NCBI RefSeq assembly: GCF_008974145.1
Contig: NZ_BJKP01000007.1
Coordinates: 62,001-126,000, forward strand
Direction of reading: 5' to 3'
DNA: 64,000 nt
Origin: Microcystis aeruginosa NIES-4325
GTDB taxonomy: Bacteria > Cyanobacteriota > Cyanobacteriia > Cyanobacteriales > Microcystaceae
Under the pieces are notes generated by a model that worked only from the letters and a program-made list of their open reading frames with translations, was not told the origin of the DNA and did not search any database. Below, in pieces: positions 55,053 to 63,755 of this stretch. Within the stretch, counting starts at the first letter, position 1; each line of letters starts with the position of its first letter. Both the position numbers and the translations under genes were made by a program.

Positions 55053-55788
55053 TCAAGTTTGAAGTGTACGAGTACCTGTCTGACTAAAGAATACCTCAGA
55101 CGGAGTGCTATAGTCAAGGGCTTTTCGCAGTCGATGGTTGATTAAGTCCGTCGCTTGGTCTAGCTGAGCTTGTTTGATGATGAGAGAAATTTGTCCCTTT
55201 CGGGAAAAACTGCCGCATGAGATCGTTGGTGTGTTCTTTCAGTCCTCGCTCCCAAGAATGATAAAGATTGGCAAAATAACATTAGACCTCAACCTAATAT
55301 TATCTCAAGACCCAAAGTCTTTCTAGTTAAGGAATCTACCCGAATAAAAATTATTTTAATTGCCGCATATTTTTTCAGTGAAATTGAATTAGCAACGATA
55401 GATATACATTCCAGCCATCGAACCATTCGGTTAGTACGCAGACCAAAAGCAAGCTGTGACTGGGTTATAATTTTTGGAGATGTCTATTCAACCCCTAAGC
55501 CAGCCGCCTGCTCGTACCCACTAAACTCCTGGCCATTATCGAAGGTGAAAGTCTTGAGATGAGAGGCTGGTAGGCCCGCAAAAGCCACTTCAGTGGTGCG
55601 ATTGAGTTCGGCGGTAGTCTGAGTCTTCATGACTCGTGCCACTAAAAACTTGGAGGTTTTATCTACATAGATAGGTAGCGATCGCCCCGAGATGGTTGCC
55701 CCCGATGATGGTATCTCCTTCCCAATGACCAATCTCAGTTTTTTCTTCAGCAATCGCTGGTCGATCCTCAATTCCGACTCGGTTGTAT
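55053..55788 (-). pseudogene. IS30-family transposase remnant, frameshifted and split
   Basis: Reading on the minus strand from 55788: IEDRPAIAEEKTEIGHWEGD then TIIGGNHLGAIATY (DDE region), a frame change, DKTSKFLVARVMKTQT and LKTFTFDNGQEFSGYEQAAG (second Asp), then the gene is broken by a 215-bp insert, resuming CYFANLYHSWERGLKEHTND (catalytic Glu), another frame change near 55190, and ending INHRLRKALDYSTPSEVFFS. The N-terminal helix-turn-helix part is gone; in its place is a piece of hddC. It is not functional. Confidence 0.88.
55282..55496. mobile_element. 215-bp element nested in the IS30 remnant
   Basis: Removing it joins GCAAAATAACA to TTCAACCCC, which restores the transposase reading GVECYFA on the minus strand. 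Its ends are TTAGACCTCAACC and the reverse complement of TAGACATCTCC, an imperfect terminal repeat TAGAC(A/C)TC. No convincing gene inside, though a short segment reads PKASCDWVIIFGDVYST on the plus strand. Confidence 0.6.
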
Positions 55789-55864
55789 GCCTTGATTTCT
55801 GACGAATATTTTATTGACATAGGCATCCCCCAAGATTATGATAAGAGTCAACAAGAATTACCCT
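55789..55864 (+). pseudogene. remnant of the 3' end of a second hddC copy
   Basis: About 70 bases nearly identical to 53799-53870 of hddC (coding for LISDEYFIDIGIPQDY then divergent KSQQELPSL). Only the last 25 or so codons remain, directly abutting the IS30 remnant. The rest of the gap, 55865-55967, has no gene. Confidence 0.85.
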
Positions 55865-55967
55865 CTCTCATCTCAAAAGTATCCTTTTGAGAGAGTCTTG
55901 GTAGTCACCTAAGTTCAGCAAATTTATGTTTGTATCGTCAAATTATTTCTAGATAAATTCACCAGAG

Positions 55968-56891
55968 ATGCTTGCTAGTTCCAATCAACCGATATTATCT
56001 ATTGTTAGCCCAACCATCGGAAATTTTTCCGAATATTGGTTACAACAACTTTTATCCGTGCAGGGAAACGTAGAATTTATCTTAGTTTACCCTCCTGGCA
56101 CAACTGCAGCCTTCATAGCTGACCCACGAGCAAAAATTTTATACAGTCTCTACAAAGGAGAAACGCCTCAAAGAGCCTTCGGTTTAATGAACGCCACCGG
56201 TCAGTATATACTGGCTTTAGATGATGATGACTTCGTGCATCCAGACGTTGTATCCCTAACTCTTGAATACTTTGAGAAATTTCCTCAGAGTTGGATGCTG
56301 CGTTTGTTTAAAGAAAAAATAGACTACTTAGATGAAGAAAAAATTAAAAGACCTTGGCAGCAGTTGCCATCTCTTGAGCAACTTAGGATTGCCAGAAAAA
56401 GAGAAGATTCCTATCAGGATTTGGTAGAAGTTCCCATTGCTCCTCTAGAAAATCATTTTGATATAAAAGTTGCTCTCTGGCCCTACGCTAAGAGAAAAGA
56501 CATTCATGGAAGTCATGTGGAACCTTTTAATAATACAATTTGGAAAAGTCCAGCAGTTAAAGAAGCTCTCACAGAAATGTTTCAAGGGACAAGAATGGCA
56601 GAACTTTTGACTTGGTTGCCTCTCTGGGGATTAGATAGGGCAATCGGACTATATATTCAAGCCAAATTTTTTCAAACAGGTGCTTGTATTGGTCATTGGA
56701 TGCCCGAACCCGGTCAAATCAGATATATTGTTAGGCCTTATTCCTTAAAAACAGTGCGATTGTTAGTGTTAGTGGAGATGTTGTTAGTGAAACAATTTCC
56801 CCAGTATGGCTACTTTTGGAATCTATTTTTTGAAGAATTTTACAACGGTGTGAAAATTAAAATTAGGCAAATATTTAACAAGCTAAATTAA
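55968..56891 (+). CDS. Family 2-like (GT-A) glycosyltransferase
   Basis: A 307-residue GT-A protein: PILSIVSPTIGNFSEYWLQQLLS, VEFILVYPPGTTAAF, PQRAFGLMNATGQYILALDDDDFVHPDVVSLTLEYFEKFP (acidic metal motif DDDD). The rest is aromatic and basic, with WLPLWGLDRAIGLYIQAKFFQTGACIGHWMPEPGQIRY near the C-terminus. It is paralogous to the convergent gene at 56964-57902. Donor and acceptor are unknown; context suggests a surface polysaccharide. Confidence 0.85.
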   Translation: MLASSNQPILSIVSPTIGNFSEYWLQQLLSVQGNVEFILVYPPGTTAAFIADPRAKILYSLYKGETPQRAFGLMNATGQYILALDDDDFVHPDVVSLTLEYFEKFPQSWMLRLFKEKIDYLDEEKIKRPWQQLPSLEQLRIARKREDSYQDLVEVPIAPLENHFDIKVALWPYAKRKDIHGSHVEPFNNTIWKSPAVKEALTEMFQGTRMAELLTWLPLWGLDRAIGLYIQAKFFQTGACIGHWMPEPGQIRYIVRPYSLKTVRLLVLVEMLLVKQFPQYGYFWNLFFEEFYNGVKIKIRQIFNKLN

Positions 56892-56963
56892 GGTTAATAG
56901 CTAAAAAATAGGAAGCAAGTCTTAATACTTACTTCCTTAAAAGATTACAGATAGACTGATATT

Positions 56964-57902
56964 TTATACCTCTTTACCCAAGCGAGAACGAATAAAGATT
57001 CGCGGCACATTTAAGATGTCGGGAATAACTAGATTCCACATATATCCGTATTGGGGAAAACGTCTGATCAAGTAAAGTTCAGAAAGTACCCCATAACGAT
57101 TAAATCGTATATATTCAGGTGGATTATTTTCAATACGAATTTGTTCTGGCAGCGGTAAGAGATGACCAATAATTTTGCCTTTTCCTTGCTCAAAAAACTT
57201 CGCTTGTATAGCTAGTCCTAAAACTCGATCAAGACACCAAAAGGGAATATACTTAAACGGACCCATAAAAGGCATTAACCCCACCAGATCCTCTAGGGTT
57301 TCCTGTACTATAGAAGTTTTCCAAACCTTCTTGTCAAAATTCTCTGTATGGGGACCTCGATGATCTCTCCTTCCTCTAAAAAGACACATTACATCAAATT
57401 TATTATCGATAGGAGTAATGGGAATTTCCAATAGGCAGTTGCCTTGTTCGTATAGCTTAGAGTTACCTTGAGACCTACCACAAACCTCTAATTTTTCGAT
57501 GGGGTTCGGTGAAAGCCAAGGAGCTTCCAGAATTTCTTTTTTACCAAATTCAACATTTTTCCGGCTAAGTCTCATGACCCAACTGTCAGGAAATCTGGAA
57601 AAGTATTGACGGCTAATTTCTGGAATGTCGGGATTGATATACTCATCACAATTAATTGTCAATATATAGGGAGCGGTAGCATTCATCAAACCTGTGGCAC
57701 GTTGAATAATTTCTCCCCGCAAGGGACTGACTATTTGCTGTACCCTGGGGTCGGAAGTGGGATACTTAGGTGCTCCTGGTGGATGAACCAAGATAAATTC
57801 TATTTCTCCCTTGACCTCGGTCAGCGCATTAAACCAGTGGTCAGCGAATCCTTCTCTAGTGGGAATAACAATTGATAGGCTTGGTGTTGACACCTTGTCC
57901 AT
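56964..57902 (-). CDS. Family 2-like glycosyltransferase, paralogue of the preceding gene
   Basis: A 312-residue protein started at MDKVSTPSLSIVIPTREGFA (57902); the open frame continues to 57944 but an ATG there would be followed by an unrelated 14 residues. It shares IVIPT, VEFILVHPPGA-like EFILVHPPGAP, GEIIQRATGLMNATAPYILT, the WCLDRVLGLAIQAKFFEQGKG segment and RRFPQYGYMWNL with its neighbour. The acidic motif is TINCDEYINPD in place of LALDDDDFVHPD, so metal binding may differ. The two genes converge with a 72-base gap. Confidence 0.85.
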   Translation of the reverse strand: MDKVSTPSLSIVIPTREGFADHWFNALTEVKGEIEFILVHPPGAPKYPTSDPRVQQIVSPLRGEIIQRATGLMNATAPYILTINCDEYINPDIPEISRQYFSRFPDSWVMRLSRKNVEFGKKEILEAPWLSPNPIEKLEVCGRSQGNSKLYEQGNCLLEIPITPIDNKFDVMCLFRGRRDHRGPHTENFDKKVWKTSIVQETLEDLVGLMPFMGPFKYIPFWCLDRVLGLAIQAKFFEQGKGKIIGHLLPLPEQIRIENNPPEYIRFNRYGVLSELYLIRRFPQYGYMWNLVIPDILNVPRIFIRSRLGKEV

Positions 57903-58109
57903 GATAAAAAATTTTTCCTCTATTTTTTGATGCCATTGTATCATAGTTCTCCAGCAACAAGGAAAATTTCTGGAAGATCGGAAGACTGAGAGGTCAAGAG
58001 TGGGAATTCAAGAGAAATAAAATCGATATTCAACTTGTTTACCATCCTAAAATCTGATTTCTAGGTTTTTTTATCTGGCTCTTCGTTCCTGGAGAGTAGG
58101 AAGTTTAGA

Positions 58110-58340
58110 TTGGTAAAATCGAGTAACGATTATGGGGCTAAGTCCAGCGGATCAGGATTGGGGATGGGGTCGGGTTTGGCGGCGAGTAATTTAGGCAAAA
58201 GTGGACTGGGTGGGCTTTGCGGGAAAAAGGCTTGGGCGAAGGTGTTGCGGGGCGAGCAGAGCAATCCGCTCGCTGGGGAAGTCATGGCAGGAAAGAGTGC
58301 AAAACCAGCCCGGGAAGTCTGCCCAAATGGTCTTAGGCAA
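58110..58340. other. G+C-rich 230-bp segment without a convincing gene
   Basis: This stretch is clearly richer in G+C than its surroundings. The plus frame (58110-58346) is Gly/Ser/Lys-rich and has no promoter or family motif; the minus frame ends with a Pro-rich tail (FFPQSPPSPLLPKLLAAKPD) and has no start of its own. It may be the tail of a lost gene. The gap 57903-58720 (about 820 bp) holds this segment and a MITE only. Confidence 0.4.
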
Positions 58341-58469
58341 TTCTAATCTAAACTGAGAATTGGGAGCAAACCAAGGGCAGTAACAAAACCTTCAAAGGCT
58401 TCGACTTTAGCCAAAATTTGAGCCTGAACATCCTGGTGATAGTCAGATTTTCCCCCCGGCAAGAACTTC

Positions 58470-58616
58470 GGCTCTCTTGGGTTTGGTGGGTAAAATGTAT
58501 TTTAAGATACAGTCCTGCTGGCGAGAGAGTGGAAGGAACCACTCCAGACACAGAGGACACAAAGATTGATCGCTTCTATGGTAAGTTAAGCTGATCACAC
58601 AAAGAATAAGAGAGCC
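58470..58616 (+). mobile_element. GGCTCTC MITE, full length, near-perfect 7-bp target duplication
   Basis: 147 bp with ends GGCTCTC and GAGAGCC. Flanks are GAACTTC (58463-58469) and GAACTTG (58617-58623), six of seven identical. Core is about 90 percent identical by eye to 60852-60997 (TTTGGTGGGTAAAATGTAT, ACCACTCCAGACACAGAGG, GATTGATCGCT, ATCACACAAAGAATAAGA). Confidence 0.9.
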
Positions 58617-58720
58617 GAACTTGGCACTGTCCAGTACTCTGGAAGAGCCAAAAGTAAAAAGGAAAAAAACGGAGATAGGAGTGGGAAAATTAATACTGAT
58701 AACTGATAACTGATAATCCT

Positions 58721-59647
58721 GTGGCTGTTTTAAGAGATAATCGGGCTACCGTCCAAAAAGTTCTTTGGATCACCCTGCTGCTGAACATTTTGGTTATGGC
58801 GATCAAAGCGGGGGTGGGTTTGAGGATTGGTTCTTTGAGTCTGCAAGCGGATGCTCTCCATAGTGTCACCGATAGTGCTAATAATGTCTTGGGATTGGTA
58901 GCGATGCGGTTTTCCTCTCCCTATCCCGATCGAGATCATCCCTACGGACATCTGAAATACGAAGCGATCGGAGCTTTAGCGATCGCTGCCTTTTTGGGAA
59001 TTGCCTGTTTTGAAATCTTGCAGGGGGCGATTATGCGTATTATCAAAGGCGGAAAACCCGTCGAGATTGCAGGTCCAGAATTATGGCTATTAATTATCGT
59101 TTTAGGGGTGAATATTTTTGTCACCTATTATGAAAGATCCGTGGGGCAGCGTGTCGGTAGTCCGATTTTGATTGCCGATGCTCGTCATACCATGAGTGAT
59201 GTGTGGGTGACAATTACGGTTTTATTGGGGTTAGTTGGGGTTTGGGTGGGTAATAGGGCTAATATTCCCCAATTACAATGGTTAGATGTGATGTTGTCTT
59301 TTCCTGTCGCTTTTTTGGTGTTTAGCAGTGGTTGGAAAGTCCTCAAGGAAAATTTACCTTTGTTAGTGGATGAAATGGCGATCGCTCCTGAGGTGATTCA
59401 TCAAATTGTCATGGAGGTGCCGGGGGTGCTTAATTGTCATGCGATCGCATCTCGGGGACTGGTGGGAAGACAGGTATTTATAGAAATGCACCTAGTTGTC
59501 TGCGCTCAAGATGTGGAAACTGCTCACAGGATCACGGAAGCGGTAGAAGCAAGATTAACCCAACAATTTAGCCCTGTGAGAATTTTAATTCACGTTGAAC
59601 CGCCGGATTATCACTCCGATCAGATCACTTTTGAGCAGGAATTGTGA
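58721..59647 (+). CDS. Cation diffusion facilitator (CDF) family transporter
   Basis: A 308-residue inner-membrane antiporter that exports divalent metals (Zn, Co, Fe or Mn) in exchange for protons. It starts at GTG. Six membrane segments are suggested; the metal-site motifs are [13 protein letters not shown] in helix 2 and [12 protein letters not shown] in helix 5. The [21 protein letters not shown] segment is characteristic. The C-terminal cytoplasmic domain ([34 protein letters not shown] and [16 protein letters not shown]) is present. Metal identity is unknown. Confidence 0.93.
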   Translation: MAVLRDNRATVQKVLWITLLLNILVMAIKAGVGLRIGSLSLQADALHSVTDSANNVLGLVAMRFSSPYPDRDHPYGHLKYEAIGALAIAAFLGIACFEILQGAIMRIIKGGKPVEIAGPELWLLIIVLGVNIFVTYYERSVGQRVGSPILIADARHTMSDVWVTITVLLGLVGVWVGNRANIPQLQWLDVMLSFPVAFLVFSSGWKVLKENLPLLVDEMAIAPEVIHQIVMEVPGVLNCHAIASRGLVGRQVFIEMHLVVCAQDVETAHRITEAVEARLTQQFSPVRILIHVEPPDYHSDQITFEQEL

Positions 59648-59693
59648 AGCAAAAAGGCCTAGAATAAGTAGCGAACTTTTGCTAGAGGTGGCC

Positions 59694-60770
59694 ATGGCGA
59701 CAGAAAATCAAGCTAGAAACATAGTAATTACTGGTGGAGCGGGATTTATCGGCTCGAATTTTGTTCATCATTGGTGCGAGAATTATCCCGAGGATCGTGT
59801 CATTGTTCTCGATGCTCTTACCTACGCGGGCAATTTGAATAATTTAGCGACACTGAAAGATAGAAAGAATTTCCGTTTTCTGCAAGGGGATATCTGCGAT
59901 CGAGCTTTAGTTGATCAATTATTTGCCAGTGAAAATATCGATACAGTTGCCCATTTTGCCGCCGAATCCCATGTGGATCGATCGATTCTTGGTCCTGGGG
60001 CTTTTGTCCAAACTAATGTGGTGGGAACTTTTACTCTATTAGAAAGTTTTCGGCAACATTGGTTAAGTAATCATCAACCCGATAACTATCGTTTTCTGCA
60101 CGTTTCCACCGATGAGGTTTATGGCAGTTTAGGAGTAGATGATCCAGCTTTTACCGAAACTACTCCCTATGCTCCTAATAGTCCCTATTCTGCCTCAAAA
60201 GCGGGGAGTGATCATCTAGCGAGAGCTTATTTTCACACCTACGGAATGCCGACAATTATTACCAATTGCTCTAATAATTATGGTTCCTATCATTTTCCCG
60301 AAAAGTTAATCCCTTTGATGTGTATTAATATTCTTTTGGGTAAACCTTTACCTGTTTATGGTGATGGTCAAAATGTTCGAGATTGGTTATATGTGCGGGA
60401 TCATTGTCAAGCTTTAGATACAGTTATTCACAAGGGAAAAGCAGGAGAAACCTATAATATTGGCGGGAATAATGAGGTAAAAAATATCGATTTAGTCAGG
60501 ATGTTATGTGAGTTAATGGATGAATTAGCTCCCGATTTACCCGTGAAACCTGCTCACAATTTAATTACTTTTGTCAAGGATCGCCCCGGACATGATCGCC
60601 GGTATGCTATTGATGCCAGTAAAATTCGCACTGAATTAGGTTGGCAACCTCAAGAAACGGTAGAAGGGGGATTAAGAAAAACCATTCAATGGTATCTCGA
60701 TCATCGGGATTGGTGGCAACCTTTGTTATCCACAGAATATCAAGAGTATTATGGTAAAGTTTACGGTTAG
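59694..60770 (+). CDS. rfbB: dTDP-glucose 4,6-dehydratase
   Basis: Makes dTDP-4-keto-6-deoxyglucose, the second step towards dTDP-rhamnose. The ATG at 59694 gives 358 residues ([22 protein letters not shown]) and follows an AGAGG ribosome-binding-like run; the longer frame overlaps the transporter gene. Short-chain dehydrogenase features: GGAGFIGSN nucleotide loop, [20 protein letters not shown] (catalytic Thr-Asp-Glu), [11 protein letters not shown] (YxxxK), [38 protein letters not shown]. It is not adjacent to rfbA, rfbC or rfbD in this window. Confidence 0.96.
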   Translation: MATENQARNIVITGGAGFIGSNFVHHWCENYPEDRVIVLDALTYAGNLNNLATLKDRKNFRFLQGDICDRALVDQLFASENIDTVAHFAAESHVDRSILGPGAFVQTNVVGTFTLLESFRQHWLSNHQPDNYRFLHVSTDEVYGSLGVDDPAFTETTPYAPNSPYSASKAGSDHLARAYFHTYGMPTIITNCSNNYGSYHFPEKLIPLMCINILLGKPLPVYGDGQNVRDWLYVRDHCQALDTVIHKGKAGETYNIGGNNEVKNIDLVRMLCELMDELAPDLPVKPAHNLITFVKDRPGHDRRYAIDASKIRTELGWQPQETVEGGLRKTIQWYLDHRDWWQPLLSTEYQEYYGKVYG

Positions 60771-60801
60771 AGAGGGGTAAAAAATCTAATCTTAATTTTG
60801 G

Positions 60802-60830
60802 GTGTGTTAGTTTTTGCTAACACACTTATT
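60802..60830 (+). terminator. intrinsic terminator of rfbB
   Basis: GTGTGTTAG (60802-60810) pairs with CTAACACAC (60817-60825) around TTTTTG, followed by TTATTACTTTA. It lies 32 bases after the rfbB stop. Confidence 0.7.
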
Positions 60831-60851
60831 ACTTTAGCTAGATTAATATTT

Positions 60852-60997
60852 GGCTCTCCCAGGTTTGGTGGGTAAAATGTATTCTAAGATACAGTCTTGC
60901 GGGCGAGGGAGTGGAAAGAACCACTCCAGACACAAAGGACACAAAGATTGATCGCTACTATATAAGTTAAACTTATCACACAAAGAATAAGAGAGCC
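60852..60997 (+). mobile_element. GGCTCTC MITE, intact reference copy
   Basis: 146 bp, ends GGCTCTC and GAGAGCC, perfect 7-bp direct repeats AATATTT on both sides (60845-60851 and 60998-61004). No reading frame of useful length. This copy defines the family used to recognise 10378, 21848, 22240, 47506 and 58470. No matching transposase gene is in the window. It fills most of the 348-bp gap before the transglutaminase gene. Confidence 0.92.
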
Positions 60998-61118
60998 AAT
61001 ATTTTAATTGTCAGTAATTAAGATCACAGGAAAATCTCAAAAAAATAGTTAGCTTTGAGAGATAATAGGAGCAGAGCAGACTAAGACTGGCAATCTTTAC
61101 TTTTTATTAGCAGCAACT

Positions 61119-62513
61119 ATGGCTTATAAAAGAAATTATCGCCGCCGCAAGAATCGGCAATCCGGAAGGACAATTCCAGGGATTTTCATCTTTTTAGTTT
61201 TAATCTCCTTTGGGATGGCATTTAAAAACCAAAGTTCTCAACTGCTCAGGAATTTTCAATCATTTAAACCAGCAAATGACTTAATTTATAATACTAATAA
61301 TCTGCAAATTTCTCAGCCAATTATTCCAGGGAATGATCTCCAAGTTAGACAGGGAAATTATCAAAACATTGATCCTCTAGCTCGCAGCATCAATTATTCA
61401 GGCAATTCTCTATCAGAATTAGCAACAATTTTATCTAAATATGCCAAAACAGAAGCCGAAAAAGCCCGCATTATTTACGTTTGGATCACCCATAATATTA
61501 CCTACGATGTGGCAAGTTTTTTCAGGGGTAATTACGGTGATGCGAGTCCTTATACTGTCCTCAAAAATCGTTTTGCTGTCTGTTCAGGTTATGCCAATCT
61601 TTATCAAGCTTTAGCAGAAAAAATGGGATTAAAATCAGCAGTTGTTATCGGTTATGCAAAAGGATTAGGCTATCTAGTGGGCAATGGTAGTGATGCTAAC
61701 CATGCTTGGAATACTGTCAGAATTAATAATGCTTGGTATCTAATTGATGCAACTTGGGGTGCGGGAGTAGTCAATAACAATCAATTTCAACGGCAATTTA
61801 ATCCTCATTATTTTGCTACTCCACCCGCACAATTAATTTATAGTCATTTTCCCGAACAAACCCGGTGGCAATTATTACCGAAAGTTTATAGAAAACAACA
61901 ATTTGATTCTTGGCCGATTGTGACATCACAATTTTTTCGAGATGGTATAAAAGTAGTCAATCACAAAAGTTATGATATCCAGTCTTCAGGAATGACAGAA
62001 GTTATTTTACAAGTTCCTAATCACACCCAGATTTCTGCTCAATTGCAGCAAAATAATTTACCTATCAATAGCCATTTACCCTTAATTCAAAGAGTCAATG
62101 GACAAGCAATAATTAAAGTTTCCTTTCCCCACGCTGGTACTTATGATTTGATGGTTTTCTCTAAAAATAAATCCGATCAAAACCACTTTAATCATGCTTT
62201 ATCTTATCGAATTACCAGCAATGCTAGGGGTGTCCCTATCCCGAAAACCTATGCTACTTTTGAAGAAAATAAGGCCTATCTTTATAGTCCCACAATAGCC
62301 AAATTAACTAAGAATCAATTGGTAAATTTTAAAATAGAAGTACCTAATGCTTTAGCTGTGGTTATCATCGATCAATCATCGGGTAACTGGACTCCTTTAA
62401 CTAAGTCAGGTAATTTATTTTTCGGTAATGTTAAAGTTGGTTCAGGAAAGATAACTATCGCTGGCAAGTTTATCGAGGGTAATAACTACGCTAGTTTAGT
62501 TGAGTACGAGTAA
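61119..62513 (+). CDS. Membrane-anchored transglutaminase-like protein
   Basis: A 464-residue protein with a very basic N-terminus (MAYKRNYRRRKNRQSGRT), one membrane anchor (IPGIFIFLVLISFGMAF) and a transglutaminase-like cysteine-protease fold outside. The triad is Cys155 (FAVCSGYANLYQALAEKMGL), His195 (NHAWNTVRINNAW) and Asp210 (LIDATWGAG). The C-terminal half (about 250-464) is beta-rich and may hold two immunoglobulin-like domains (VILQVPNHTQISAQLQ, AVVIIDQSSGNWTPL). Bacterial relatives are proposed to act as proteases or cross-linkers at the envelope; the substrate is unknown. Confidence 0.88.
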   Translation: MAYKRNYRRRKNRQSGRTIPGIFIFLVLISFGMAFKNQSSQLLRNFQSFKPANDLIYNTNNLQISQPIIPGNDLQVRQGNYQNIDPLARSINYSGNSLSELATILSKYAKTEAEKARIIYVWITHNITYDVASFFRGNYGDASPYTVLKNRFAVCSGYANLYQALAEKMGLKSAVVIGYAKGLGYLVGNGSDANHAWNTVRINNAWYLIDATWGAGVVNNNQFQRQFNPHYFATPPAQLIYSHFPEQTRWQLLPKVYRKQQFDSWPIVTSQFFRDGIKVVNHKSYDIQSSGMTEVILQVPNHTQISAQLQQNNLPINSHLPLIQRVNGQAIIKVSFPHAGTYDLMVFSKNKSDQNHFNHALSYRITSNARGVPIPKTYATFEENKAYLYSPTIAKLTKNQLVNFKIEVPNALAVVIIDQSSGNWTPLTKSGNLFFGNVKVGSGKITIAGKFIEGNNYASLVEYE

Positions 62514-62543
62514 TTTGTCTTTGAGTCATTAAGGAGCAAAAGA

Positions 62544-63101
62544 ATGAATATTAATACTTTTAACAACTCTCGGAAAATCATTATCGAAAATGATTATAGT
62601 GTATTGATGTTTGAAGATGAAGAAGTTATTTTAGTGAGAAAATTTAAAGAAGAAATCCAAGCAGATTTTTTGAAGTATATCGACAACTTTACTTCCTATG
62701 GAAGACTAAGAAAAGATCGGCAAGAATATTCTCTCTTTGGTCAAATTAGTAAAATTGAATGGGTTCATTATCCGATTGAGAAGGATTGTAAATTATTAAT
62801 ATGGGGTGAGAAAGACTGGAGAACAGGAAAAGTTAAAATTTATGGAGAATGTACTTTTTCTAGTGTTTTAGAAAAACTTTCAAACAGGTCAAACACTGAG
62901 TTGAGTAATATTCAAAATGAAATTTTCTGGAAAGAAATGACAAATCAAGGCTTTAAGGATTTCGCTGAAACTCGTCAAATAAAAATTACTCTAGAATTTA
63001 TTCCCGAAGAAAGCACAATTGAGCAAGAACCAGAATCACCCCTAGAGGAAATTCGGCAAATGTTGCGAGAAAATCCAGAAAAAACTAACTTCAATTCCTG
63101 A
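62544..63101 (+). CDS. Hypothetical protein, mixed alpha/beta
   Basis: A 185-residue protein with no recognised family. The N-terminal half has alternating strands (KIIIENDYSVLMFEDEEVILVRKF) and an aromatic segment (KLLIWGEKDWRTGKVKIYGECTF); the C-terminal half is acidic and helical (EESTIEQEPESPLEEIRQMLREN). It begins 30 bases after the transglutaminase gene in the same direction, with AAGGAG upstream of the ATG, so it is probably co-transcribed and well translated. Confidence 0.7.
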   Translation: MNINTFNNSRKIIIENDYSVLMFEDEEVILVRKFKEEIQADFLKYIDNFTSYGRLRKDRQEYSLFGQISKIEWVHYPIEKDCKLLIWGEKDWRTGKVKIYGECTFSSVLEKLSNRSNTELSNIQNEIFWKEMTNQGFKDFAETRQIKITLEFIPEESTIEQEPESPLEEIRQMLRENPEKTNFNS

Positions 63102-63171
63102 AAACCTAATTAGGTAATGAGGAAAATAAATTAAAGCAATCACCTCTATCCTGTCGCCTGCTGTAATTATC

Positions 63172-63414
63172 ATGGCAAAAACTCCGAGAATACCGATTCC
63201 GATCGAAGTGAGAAAATATGTTTATCAAAGGGATAATTATCAATGTCAGAGTTGCGGTAAACCCGAAAAATTAGCCCAACTTTCCATAGATCATATCATT
63301 CCCTTAGCTTTAGGTGGCAGTAACGACATTAGTAACCTGCAAACCCTTTGTTTATGCTGTAATCGCCGCAAAAAAGACCATTTAGACCCTCGTTTTCGGC
63401 GTTATTTTCAATAA
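63172..63414 (+). CDS. HNH endonuclease
   Basis: An 80-residue single-domain HNH nuclease. It has a CQSCG zinc knuckle near residue 25-29, LSIDHIIPLALGGSNDISNLQTLCLCCNRRKKDH with the His-Asn-His catalytic pattern and the second CxxC. Small HNH proteins like this occur in many cyanobacteria near housekeeping genes; the DNA or RNA target is unknown. No phage genes are next to it. Confidence 0.9.
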   Translation: MAKTPRIPIPIEVRKYVYQRDNYQCQSCGKPEKLAQLSIDHIIPLALGGSNDISNLQTLCLCCNRRKKDHLDPRFRRYFQ

Positions 63415-63420
63415 TATCGA

Positions 63421-63504
63421 ATGGCTGCCGACCGTTTTCTCGATCGCCACTTGTGGAAATACCGCCTGGATGAGTTAGAATCGGAAAGGAGAATTTTTGA
63501 GTAA
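63421..63504 (+). CDS. Possible 27-residue peptide between hnh and rpsP
   Basis: ATG at 63421 to TAA at 63502-63504, encoding [20 protein letters not shown] plus 7 residues. It lies in the 92-bp gap before rpsP and ends 2 bases before the rpsP ATG, whose GGAAAGGAG ribosome-binding site overlaps its end. A coupled short ORF is possible, but the frame may be chance. Confidence 0.3.
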   Translation: MAADRFLDRHLWKYRLDELESERRIFE

Positions 63505-63506
63505 CC

Positions 63507-63755
63507 ATGATCAAATTACGTCTAAAACGCTTTGGTAAAAAACGCGAAGCCAGTTATCGTATCGTTGCGGCCGTTAGCACCAGTCGTCGCGATGGTCGTC
63601 CCCTAGAGGAATTAGGATTTTACAATCCCCGCACCGATGAAGTACGTCTGGATGAAGAAGGAATCATCCGACGCTTACAACAAGGGGCGCAACCGACGGA
63701 CACCGTGCGCGGCATTCTCACCAAACAGAAAATTTTCGAGAAAATCAATGGCTAG
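63507..63755 (+). CDS. rpsP: 30S ribosomal protein S16
   Basis: An 82-residue structural protein of the small subunit. [41 protein letters not shown] is the standard S16 opening, followed by [38 protein letters not shown] run precedes the ATG. The last 8 bases overlap the next gene (ATGGCTAG), giving tight coupling of rpsP with the KH-protein gene, an arrangement seen in many bacteria. Confidence 0.97.
   Translation: MIKLRLKRFGKKREASYRIVAAVSTSRRDGRPLEELGFYNPRTDEVRLDEEGIIRRLQQGAQPTDTVRGILTKQKIFEKING

Noticed and set aside
58110-58346. 78-codon Gly/Ser-rich frame
   Set aside because: No promoter, ribosome-binding site or family match; the composition reflects the G+C-rich segment.
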